Positions 1 through 5,475 of a DNA stretch of 12,080 nucleotides are shown piece by piece. The stretch is from an uncultured Prevotellaceae bacterium (lineage in GTDB: Bacteria > Bacteroidota > Bacteroidia > Bacteroidales > Muribaculaceae). Below the pieces are notes generated by a model. That model did no database searches, was not told the origin of the DNA, and worked only from the letters and a program-made list of their open reading frames with translations. The stretch lies in the NCBI GenBank assembly GCA_946055125.1, contig CAMGFF010000033.1:1-12080 (forward strand). The letters are read 5' to 3'. The first letter of the stretch is position 1; each line of letters starts with the position of its first letter. A program made the translations under genes and the position numbers.

Positions 1-1
1 G

Positions 2-505
2 TCGATGAATTTTTTCTATCCTAACAAGATAAACGACATGTGGCGCATCATGGGGCTGATATTCATGGGCGACCGCGACCGATTTTGGAACGCTGCTGAG
101 CGGCGCTTTGTGCTCGATGATATAAAGCATTTTCTCGATGAGCATGGCATCGCGCTCTACGACACGGCGCGGCGGGTGCGGCGGCTGAAGGATAACGCGA
201 GCGACAAATTCCTGGATATAGTGGAGCCTGTGAATCTTGAGGGACTGCTTGCCTCCGCGCCGGGGATAGAGGTGGTGGTGACCACCGGTGAGAAGGCCGC
301 CACTGTGGTGGCGCAGCTCACGGGCACTGCTGTGCCTGCGGTGGGAGAGAAGGTGGAAATAGCAGTGGCAGGGCGCAGGCTGCGTCACTACCGCATGCCA
401 TCTACGTCGCGGGCTTATCCGCTTTCGCTCGACAAGAAGGCGGCTGCCTATGCCAGAATGCTCGCCGCCGAGGGCTGCCGTGTTAGGGGAAAAGAGTTAT
501 TGTGA
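2..505 (+). CDS. Uracil-DNA glycosylase-family protein, 5' end cut by window edge
   Basis: The open frame runs into the window edge: the codon before the first ATG (position 5) is tcg, with no stop. At least 166 residues are present. The N-terminal segment FFYPNKINDMWRIMG, the central VVVTTGEKAA and the C-terminal MPSTSRAYPLSLDKKAAAY match the layout of the small uracil-DNA glycosylase superfamily members common in Bacteroidetes. In those, a glycine-rich LGSFP-type motif comes before the FYPN segment, so it should lie just upstream of this window. The likely role is removal of damaged or mismatched bases (uracil or G/T-type) from DNA in base-excision repair in the cytoplasm. The MPSTSRAYP segment (residues 131-139 counted from the ATG at 5) sits where the family's second active-site loop is expected. 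The exact substrate cannot be told. The family call rests on remembered family patterns, not on a search. Confidence 0.72.
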   Translation, partial: SMNFFYPNKINDMWRIMGLIFMGDRDRFWNAAERRFVLDDIKHFLDEHGIALYDTARRVRRLKDNASDKFLDIVEPVNLEGLLASAPGIEVVVTTGEKAATVVAQLTGTAVPAVGEKVEIAVAGRRLRHYRMPSTSRAYPLSLDKKAAAYARMLAAEGCRVRGKELL

Positions 506-507
506 AG

Positions 508-543
508 TTTGCGAGGTGGATTGGCGGAATTTTTGTAACTTTG
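508..543 (+). promoter_or_regulatory. Possible Bacteroidetes-type promoter for queA
   Basis: TAACTTTG at 536-543 matches the Bacteroidetes -7 consensus TAnnTTTG, and TTTG at 508-511 could be the -33 element. The spacer is 24 bases, a little longer than usual, so the -33 part is uncertain. The queA ATG follows 22 bases after the -7 box, implying a short leader. Confidence 0.45.
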
Positions 544-565
544 TGGTGTGAAATAAATAGAGAAG

Positions 566-1819
566 ATGATTGACGACATTCGCAACCTACGCATAGAGGA
601 TTTCAACTATAATCTGCCCGATGAGCGCATAGCCAAGCACCCGCTTGCCGAGCGCGAGCAGTGCAAGCTGCTATATCGAGGTCCGCATCGCCAGGTGGAG
701 GCTGTTGCCTGTGAGGGCGACGTGGCCGAATACCGCTTCAGCGACGTTCCGGCGCTGCTCCCCGATGGCGCGATGCTGGTGTACAACAACACGCGCGTGA
801 TAAATGCGCGTCTGCGCTTCCGCAAGCCCAACAAGGGTGCGGTGATTGAGATTTTCTGCCTTGAGCCGCTGCAGCCACGCGATTATGCCCTCACCTTTGC
901 CACCACAGGGCGATGCACCTGGCTGTGCTTTGTGGGCAATGCCAAGCGGTGGAAGGCTGAGGAGCTTGTGCAGGAGGTGATGGTGGAAGGCCGTGCGGTG
1001 AGGCTCTCGGCACGGCGCATGGGCCGGCGCGGGAATGCCTTTGAGGTGGAATTTGAGTGGAGCGATGGCGTGACCTTTGCCTCCATTCTCGATGCGGTGG
1101 GCGAGATTCCCATTCCGCCCTACCTCAACCGTGGCACTGAGCCGAGCGACAGGGAGGACTACCAGACGGTGTACTCGCACATTGAGGGCAGTGTGGCGGC
1201 TCCCACCGCGGGGCTTCACTTCACCGATGGTGTGCTTGCCGAGTGCGACCGCCGTGGCATCTTGCGCCGTGAGATAACGCTGCACGTGGGCGCCGGCACG
1301 TTTCAGCCGGTGAAGAGCGCCACCATTGGCGAGCATGAGATGCACACTGAGTTTATATCGGTGCCGCGCTCGCTGCTGGTGGAGCTGATGGAGGGCGCAA
1401 GGCCTGTGGTGGCGGTGGGCACCACCTCGGTGCGCACGCTGGAGAGCCTCTACTACATTGGGGTGCTGCTGCGCGAGAATCCCACTGCCGGCGAGGAGGA
1501 GCTGAGAGTGGGGCAGTGGATGCCCTATGAGAGTGGTCACCCACAGCTAACCACGCGCGAGGCTCTTGGCGAGATTGTGGCTTACCTCGACCGCCATGGT
1601 GCCGACACCTACATTGGAAGCACGCAGATAATGATAGCTCCTTCGTTTCAGTTTCACATTATCAGTGGAATGATTACCAATTTCCACCAGCCTCAGTCTA
1701 CGCTGCTGCTGCTTGTGTCGGCTTTTGTGGATGGACGCTGGCGGGAAATCTACGACTTCGCAATGCGCCACGATTTCCGCTTCCTGAGCTATGGGGATGG
1801 AAGCCTTTTTATCAGTTAG
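566..1819 (+). CDS. queA: S-adenosylmethionine:tRNA ribosyltransferase-isomerase QueA
   Basis: QueA transfers and isomerises the ribosyl part of S-adenosylmethionine onto the 7-aminomethyl-7-deazaguanine base at the wobble position of tRNAs with GUN anticodons, giving epoxyqueuosine. Recognisable blocks in order are RIAKHPLAERE (21-31), MLVYNNTRVINARL (70-83), VGEIPIPPYLNRG (178-190), DYQTVYSHIEGSVAAPTAGLHFT (198-220), HVGAGTFQPVKS (240-251), VAVGTTSVRTLES (282-294) and ITNFHQPQSTLLLLVSAF (370-387), ending in FLSYGDGSLFI. At 417 residues it is longer than the E. coli enzyme (about 356). The ATG at 566 is chosen because the conserved N-terminus begins right after it and AGAAG directly precedes it. 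The gene upstream ends 60 bases earlier and the next gene is unrelated, so it probably forms a single-gene unit or reads into the lipoprotein. Identification is secure. Confidence 0.96.
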   Translation: MIDDIRNLRIEDFNYNLPDERIAKHPLAEREQCKLLYRGPHRQVEAVACEGDVAEYRFSDVPALLPDGAMLVYNNTRVINARLRFRKPNKGAVIEIFCLEPLQPRDYALTFATTGRCTWLCFVGNAKRWKAEELVQEVMVEGRAVRLSARRMGRRGNAFEVEFEWSDGVTFASILDAVGEIPIPPYLNRGTEPSDREDYQTVYSHIEGSVAAPTAGLHFTDGVLAECDRRGILRREITLHVGAGTFQPVKSATIGEHEMHTEFISVPRSLLVELMEGARPVVAVGTTSVRTLESLYYIGVLLRENPTAGEEELRVGQWMPYESGHPQLTTREALGEIVAYLDRHGADTYIGSTQIMIAPSFQFHIISGMITNFHQPQSTLLLLVSAFVDGRWREIYDFAMRHDFRFLSYGDGSLFIS

Positions 1820-1864
1820 GAGTTAGGAGTTTTTAGTGAGGAGATATTAGATATTAGATATTAG
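1814..1864 (+). repeat. Two short heptamer tandem repeats downstream of queA
   Basis: AGTTAGG occurs twice in tandem at 1814-1827 and overlaps the queA stop codon. ATATTAG occurs three times in tandem at 1844-1864, immediately before the first ATG of the following small ORF. Both units are 7 bases and partly alike (both contain TTAG). They lie in the short spacer between queA and the small lipoprotein gene. Confidence 0.8.
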
Positions 1865-1900
1865 ATGGGGTGGGGGTATAGAATGACTATTTTTTGCGAT

Positions 1901-2203
1901 ATGATTAGATTTTTATTTTTGCTTTTTTTTGTGGTGGCGATGATGGGCTGCGGTGGAGGTACGAAGGATTCGGCTCCCACCCGGGCTGCTGAGGCTCGCA
2001 CCCGGGCTGCTGAGGCCGCGCAGAGGCTTATTGCTACGAGCCATGCCGACACTGTGGCTATGCAGCACTCTATTCTCGACGCTAAGGCGGTTCAGAGTGA
2101 GTATATGATGGCCGGCGACACTGCCGCGGTGCGTGCCTTCGATGAGGCTTTCGGCGCTAAGCTCCGCGCTGAGGATCCTGAGCTTGCTGCTGCGGTGCTT
2201 TGA
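1901..2203 (+). CDS. Small putative lipoprotein with a heptad repeat
   Basis: From the ATG at 1901 this encodes 100 residues. A short hydrophobic signal (IRFLFLLFFVVAMMG) is followed by Cys17 and glycines, as in lipoproteins. The lipobox (MMGC) is atypical but tolerable for Bacteroidetes. The mature part is small, alanine-rich and probably helical, with two tandem seven-residue units TRAAEAR/TRAAEAA (27-40). In-frame ATGs also occur at 1865 and 1883. I prefer 1901 because it puts the charged residue and hydrophobic core at the start of a normal signal peptide, and the 1865 start abuts the heptamer repeat. I do not recognise a family and no function can be given. The protein is probably anchored in a membrane facing the periplasm. 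Codon use resembles the neighbours, which supports a real gene. Confidence 0.6.
   Translation: MIRFLFLLFFVVAMMGCGGGTKDSAPTRAAEARTRAAEAAQRLIATSHADTVAMQHSILDAKAVQSEYMMAGDTAAVRAFDEAFGAKLRAEDPELAAAVL
1978..2016 (+). repeat. 18-base direct repeat, period 21, inside the lipoprotein gene
   Basis: The 18-base string CACCCGGGCTGCTGAGGC occurs at 1978-1995 and again at 1999-2016. The period is 21 bases, that is seven codons, so copy-number change would keep the reading frame. It encodes the TRAAEA heptads. Confidence 0.85.
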
Positions 2204-2254
2204 GCTCAGTGCTCGACTTTTGAGGAACAACAATTTAACGATATATTAAGTATT

Positions 2255-3229
2255 ATGCTACGATTTGAAGAATATGTGAAAGTGGCATCGCAGGCGATTG
2301 CAGGTATTCAATATCCTGCGGCACCTGCGGCTCTCTATGAGCCTGTTGCCTACACTATGGCACTGGGTGGCAAGCGACTGCGTCCTGTGCTTGCGCTTAT
2401 GGCGTGTGATGCTTTTTGTGGCGACTATAGCCGTGCGCTCAACCAGGCTGTGGGGATTGAGCTTTATCACAATTTCACCTTGCTCCACGACGATGTGATG
2501 GACAAGGCCGACGTGCGCCGTGGAAAGCCCACAGTGCACGTGCGCTGGAACGACAACGTGGCTATCCTTTCGGGCGATGCCATGCTCACCATGGCAGGAC
2601 AACATGTGGCCAAGGCCGATGCTGCGCATTTGAAGGCCGCCATGGAGCTGTTTAACAGCACCGCCATGGAGGTGTATGAGGGCCAGCAATACGACATGGA
2701 CTTTGAGTGCCGCAACGATGTGGCCGAGGAGGAATATATTGCAATGATTCGCCTGAAGACATCGGTGCTTCTGGGCTGTGCCTGCAAGATGGGCGCCATT
2801 ATGGCCGACGCGGCCGAGGAGGATGCCAAGCGTATATATCAATATGGCGTAGATTTGGGTGTGGCATTCCAGCTTCAGGACGACTGGCTCGATGTGTATG
2901 GCGACCCGGCAACCTTCGGCAAGGAAATTGGCGGCGACATCATGAACAACAAGAAGACTTTCATGCTCATCAATGCCATGAACCGCGCCATGGGCACCGA
3001 CCGCGACGAGCTTATGCGCTGGCTTGCCGCCGAGAATCCCGTGCGTGAGGAGAAGGTGGCTGCCGTCACTGCACTCTACTCGCGCCTTGGCATAAGCGAG
3101 CTTGCAATCGAGGCGATGAACCGCTATAACGACCGCGCACTGCAGGTGCTCGACACCATCAACATCTCTGAGGAGGCACGCCGGCATTTCCGCGACTTTG
3201 CCAACATGCTAATGCACCGCGACCGATGA
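2255..3229 (+). CDS. Short-chain trans-polyprenyl diphosphate synthase (FPP/GGPP type)
   Basis: The enzyme condenses isopentenyl diphosphate with allylic diphosphates to build linear isoprenoid precursors for quinones and undecaprenyl carriers. The 324 residues show the full set of family motifs: GGKRLRP (38-44), the first aspartate-rich motif DDVMD (79-83) followed by RRGKPTVH, and the second aspartate-rich motif DDWLD (209-213) followed by FGKEIGGDI and KKTFML. Both DDxxD motifs bind the Mg2+-diphosphate. Five residues before the first motif lies Phe74 (sequence F-T-L-L-H-DD). Long-chain synthases such as IspB have a small residue there, so a short product (C15-C20) is inferred. The ATG at 2255 follows an AT-rich leader. 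The stop overlaps the next start (ATGA, 3226-3229), which suggests translational coupling with the TatD gene. The gene symbol is left blank because product length is not proven. Confidence 0.93.
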   Translation: MLRFEEYVKVASQAIAGIQYPAAPAALYEPVAYTMALGGKRLRPVLALMACDAFCGDYSRALNQAVGIELYHNFTLLHDDVMDKADVRRGKPTVHVRWNDNVAILSGDAMLTMAGQHVAKADAAHLKAAMELFNSTAMEVYEGQQYDMDFECRNDVAEEEYIAMIRLKTSVLLGCACKMGAIMADAAEEDAKRIYQYGVDLGVAFQLQDDWLDVYGDPATFGKEIGGDIMNNKKTFMLINAMNRAMGTDRDELMRWLAAENPVREEKVAAVTALYSRLGISELAIEAMNRYNDRALQVLDTINISEEARRHFRDFANMLMHRDR

Positions 3230-3993
3230 CCGACACCCACACCCACATTTATCTTGAGGAATTCGACACCGACCGCGATGCCGTGATGCAGCGTGCTCTC
3301 GCGGCCGGCGTGAGCCACATGGTGCTGCCTAATGTGGATTTGTCAACCATCGAGCCTATGTATAGCCTCCACGAGAGCTACAGGCACTGCACCTCGATGG
3401 CCATGGGGCTGCACCCCACCGAGGTGAAGAGTGACTGGCGCAAGCAGCTTGAGCAGGTGGAGAGCCATCTCGGCGACTACCCCTTTGTGGCTGTCGGTGA
3501 GGTGGGTATCGACCTTTACTGGGACTCTACCTACCGCCGCGAGCAGCAAGAAGTGCTTGCCGCGCAGGTGCAGTGGGCTGTAGACCGACGGCTTGCGCTC
3601 ATAATTCACTGCCGCGAGGGGCTCGATGATGTGCTCGCTGTGATGCGCCGGTTTAAGGAGCTGCCCACCACGGTGATGCACAGCTTTTGCGGCACTGTCG
3701 ATGACGTGCGCCGCTGCCGTGAGGTGGGCGACTTCTACTTTGGAATAAATGGCATTGTTACGTTCAAGAAATCGGCAATCCCGGCAATTCTGCCAGAGGT
3801 GGGAATCGACCGCATAGTGCTTGAAACCGACTCTCCCTATCTCGCTCCCGTGCCAAACCGCGGGAAGCGCAACGAGAGCAGCAACATTCCTCACATCTGC
3901 CACTGTGTGGCTCAGCATCTTGGCCTGAGCGAGGAGGAGGTGGCTGCCGTTACCGATAGCAATGCTGCCACGCTTTTCGCGTTGCAGCTGTAG
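3226..3993 (+). CDS. tatD: TatD-family metal-dependent hydrolase / DNase
   Basis: TatD-family proteins are cytoplasmic TIM-barrel metalloenzymes with 3'-5' exonuclease or DNase activity and proposed roles in DNA repair or quality control. The 255 residues are the usual length. Metal-binding residues are visible in order: His5 and His7 (TDTHTH), Glu92 (AVGEVGID), His128 (IIHCREG), His152 (VMHSFCG) and Asp202 (LETDSPYLAP). The C-terminal PNRGKRNESSNIPHI is typical of the family. The start overlaps the polyprenyl synthase stop by four bases (ATGA), so the two are probably translated from one message; the pairing need not be functional. The family has several paralogues (TatD, YcfH, YjjV), and the symbol here marks the family rather than a proven orthologue. 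Nothing is missing or truncated. Confidence 0.93.
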   Translation: MTDTHTHIYLEEFDTDRDAVMQRALAAGVSHMVLPNVDLSTIEPMYSLHESYRHCTSMAMGLHPTEVKSDWRKQLEQVESHLGDYPFVAVGEVGIDLYWDSTYRREQQEVLAAQVQWAVDRRLALIIHCREGLDDVLAVMRRFKELPTTVMHSFCGTVDDVRRCREVGDFYFGINGIVTFKKSAIPAILPEVGIDRIVLETDSPYLAPVPNRGKRNESSNIPHICHCVAQHLGLSEEEVAAVTDSNAATLFALQL

Positions 3994-4001
3994 CCACACT
4001 C

Positions 4002-4139
4002 ATGGTGACCAAAGAAACATTCGGGTTCGTCCCACAACTTGCGATAAAAGCAATGGGGGCGGACCTGATTTTTTTCGGTGCTGTGCCGCTTAACGGGAGG
4101 ATGTATGGAGCAAAAAAAATCCCAGACATCACTGCCTAA
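4002..4139 (+). CDS. Possible 45-aa small protein, not recognised
   Basis: An ATG at 4002, eight bases after the tatD stop, opens 45 codons ending in TAA (4137-4139). The product begins MVTKETFGFVPQLAIKAMG and continues ADLIFFGAVPLNGRMYG before a KKIPDITA tail. It has one weakly hydrophobic stretch and no known motif that I can name. Base composition is like the coding neighbours, and the sequence turns AT-rich exactly where the frame closes; both points favour coding. Against it, the ORF is short, a 60-codon ORF also exists on the opposite strand, and runs of seven T and eight A make the frame fragile. It may be a small gene translated after tatD, or a remnant of a larger one. Confidence 0.3.
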   Translation: MVTKETFGFVPQLAIKAMGADLIFFGAVPLNGRMYGAKKIPDITA

Positions 4140-4196
4140 GAAATTTTTCTAATTAACCTTCTAATACCATTAACATAAACCTAAAAACTAAAAATT

Positions 4197-4292
4197 ATGA
4201 CTAATAATTTGTCTCCCGACAATCATAATCATGTCACCTTAAAATCATTTACCATGAAAACTGTTGCAAAGGTAATGGGTTTGTGCTATTGA
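4197..4292 (+). CDS. Possible 31-aa leader peptide or micro-protein
   Basis: An ATG at 4197 is preceded by an A/T-rich stretch with many A residues (about 4175-4196), the kind of translation start region common in Bacteroidetes. It opens 31 codons: MTNNLSPDNHNHVTLKSFT followed by MKTVAKVMGLCY, with TGA at 4290-4292. An internal ATG at 4254 could instead start a 12-residue peptide. The first half is polar and the second short, basic and mildly hydrophobic. Competing hairpins begin eight bases after the stop. I do not recognise the sequence. A leader or regulatory ORF, a tiny protein and chance are all possible. Confidence 0.28.
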   Translation: MTNNLSPDNHNHVTLKSFTMKTVAKVMGLCY

Positions 4293-4299
4293 GCATAAT

Positions 4300-4359
4300 T
4301 TTTTGGCAAGAAATTCACTGTTGTTTAACATTGTTTTCAATTTGCCAAAAATATTGGCA
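4300..4359 (+). promoter_or_regulatory. Overlapping, mutually exclusive hairpins
   Basis: TTTTTGGCAA (4300-4309) can pair with TTGCCAAAAA (4342-4351), ten perfect base pairs with a 32-base loop. The same right arm, as TGCCAA (4343-4348), can instead pair with TTGGCA (4354-4359) across a five-base loop. The two structures exclude each other. No long T-tract follows, so neither is a clear intrinsic terminator. Confidence 0.4.
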
Positions 4360-4551
4360 CTCAAATTAACAGAGAACAACATTAGTCACGATTCGGTGAC
4401 AAATAATTTATTCTTGGTGAGCTTTGGTGACAATATGCTACAAATAGAATTGTAGATGCCTGCAAATGCAGCAAAGTGTGGTGAAGAACAAAAATAATGG
4501 AAATTGTGTATTAAAAAATGAGAATGACTGGGAATTGTGGTGGAAAAGTAT

Positions 4552-4559
4552 TAATTTTG
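4552..4559 (+). promoter_or_regulatory. -7-like promoter box before the first Rpn-like gene
   Basis: TAATTTTG fits TAnnTTTG and lies 20 bases before the ATG at 4580. No TTTG was found at the right -33 distance. The duplicated block begins inside this box (4554), and the matching position before copy 2 reads TTATTTTG, which breaks the consensus. If it is a promoter, only copy 1 has it. Confidence 0.35.
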
Positions 4560-4579
4560 TGAATAAAACTACAGTGAAG

Positions 4580-5446
4580 ATGGAAGTGAGCGAGAAATAC
4601 ATACGATTTGACTGGGCGGTGAAGCGTATGCTGCGCGACAAGGCAAACTTTGCCGTGCTTGAGGGGCTTATAACGGTTCTTCTCGGTGAGGAGGTTAGGA
4701 TAAGCGAGATACTTGAGAGCGAGGGGAACCAGGAGCGCATCGACGGCAAGTTCAACCGCGTAGACGTCAAGGCGAAGAACAGCAAGGGTGAGATAATCAT
4801 CGTTGAGGTGCAGTTGAGCCGCCAGCTATACTACCTCCAGCGGATACTCTACGGAGTGTCGAAGGCCATCACGGAGCACATAGTAAAGGGGGAGCAGTAT
4901 GACAACGTGAAGAAGGTGTATTCAATCAACATCATCTACTTCGACATAGGCCAGGGCAGTGACTACCTGTATCACGGGGTGACGGAGTTCAAGGGCGTTC
5001 ACACGGGCGACAGGCTGATAGTGAACATGAAGGAGGCCGACGAGATAAAGATGTGCGCCCCGGAGAAGGTTTTCCCGGAGTATTATATAATAAGGGTTAA
5101 CGAGTTCAACAGCGTGGCACGTACGCCGATAGAGGAGTGGCTTGACTACCTGAAGAACAACCGGATCAGCGACGACACCACCACGCCCGGGCTCCGGGAG
5201 GCCCGGGAGCGACTTCTCTACATGACGATGAGCGAGTCGGAGCGTAGGGCCTACGACGCGCACCTCGACCGGCTCATGCAGGACAACGACATCCTTGCCA
5301 CGAGCAGGCTTGAGGGCCGCATCGAGGGTCTCAAGGAGGGCAGGGACGAGAAAGCGCGTGAGATAGCCCGGAACATGCTCGCCGCCGGAATGGACTATGC
5401 CACGATAGAGAGGCTCACGGGGCTTTCGGCCGATGAGCTGCGATGA
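4580..5446 (+). CDS. Rpn-like PD-(D/E)XK nuclease (putative transposase family), copy 1
   Basis: This belongs to the Rpn/PDDEXK_2 group of recombination-promoting nucleases annotated as putative transposases. From the ATG at 4580 it has 288 residues, beginning with the family's typical KYIRFDWAVKRMLRDKANF. The nuclease core shows Asp62 (FNRVD) and Glu76-x-Gln78 (IIIVEVQ), a PD...ExQ variant of the PD-(D/E)XK centre, followed by the YYLQRILYGVSKAI helix, YSINIIYF and WLDYLKNN. The C-terminal part (about 215-288) is a helix with four-residue units LEGR/IEGL/KEGR/DEKA (244-259) and an ending ARNMLAAGMDYATIERLTGLSADELR. An upstream in-frame ATG (4466) adds 38 poorly conserved, AT-rich codons and is unlikely. 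Expected activity is DNA cleavage. Characterised relatives promote recombination and act in phage defence. Flanks are AT-rich. A nearly identical copy follows directly. Confidence 0.9.
   Translation: MEVSEKYIRFDWAVKRMLRDKANFAVLEGLITVLLGEEVRISEILESEGNQERIDGKFNRVDVKAKNSKGEIIIVEVQLSRQLYYLQRILYGVSKAITEHIVKGEQYDNVKKVYSINIIYFDIGQGSDYLYHGVTEFKGVHTGDRLIVNMKEADEIKMCAPEKVFPEYYIIRVNEFNSVARTPIEEWLDYLKNNRISDDTTTPGLREARERLLYMTMSESERRAYDAHLDRLMQDNDILATSRLEGRIEGLKEGRDEKAREIARNMLAAGMDYATIERLTGLSADELR
5222..5446 (+). CDS. Possible separately translated C-terminal fragment of copy 1 (RpnS-like)
   Basis: In-frame ATGs at 5222 and 5228 (Met215 and Met217 of the nuclease) would give products of 74 or 72 residues carrying only the C-terminal helical part with the four-residue repeats. 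A GGGAG sequence lies a little upstream (about 5205-5209), though Shine-Dalgarno sites are weak guides in Bacteroidetes. In E. coli Rpn systems an intragenic C-terminal product of about this size inhibits the full-length nuclease. Translation here is inferred only. Confidence 0.3.
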   Translation: MTMSESERRAYDAHLDRLMQDNDILATSRLEGRIEGLKEGRDEKAREIARNMLAAGMDYATIERLTGLSADELR

Positions 5447-5475
5447 ATTATTTTGTGAATAAAACTACAGTGAAG

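Larger units (their letters stand above)
3994..4579. other. 586-base region without an established gene, between tatD and the Rpn-like pair
   Basis: The first ~140 bases have the GC content of the neighbouring genes and contain a 45-codon ORF. From about 4140 the sequence turns markedly AT-rich and holds a 31-codon ORF with an A-rich leader, two overlapping hairpins around TTGGCA/TGCCAA, repeated GGTGACAA words (4395-4402, 4426-4433) and a -7-like box before the nuclease gene. No terminal inverted repeat or target-site duplication around the nuclease pair was recognised. Confidence 0.6.

Noticed and set aside
671..1540. 289-codon open frame on the minus strand inside queA
   Set aside because: It lies antisense to a secure gene, has no family motif, and reads as His- and Leu-rich sequence typical of a shadow frame in GC-rich codons.
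2258..3187. 309-codon open frame on the minus strand inside the polyprenyl synthase gene
   Set aside because: It is a shadow of a gene with all catalytic motifs intact; its product is His/Val/Leu-rich without motifs.
4030..4045. T-arm-like GGGTTCGTCCC word near 4024-4034, suggesting a tRNA or structured RNA
   Set aside because: No acceptor, anticodon or D arm fits around it; taken as chance.
4267..4274. CAAAGGTA, a possible minus-strand -7 box (TACCTTTG)
   Set aside because: No -33 partner at a suitable distance and no plausible minus-strand gene downstream other than the antisense frame at 3950-4132.
4466..4579. 38-codon N-terminal extension of nuclease copy 1
   Set aside because: AT-rich, Asn/Lys-heavy, absent in copy 2, and placed before the conserved family start and the -7-like box.
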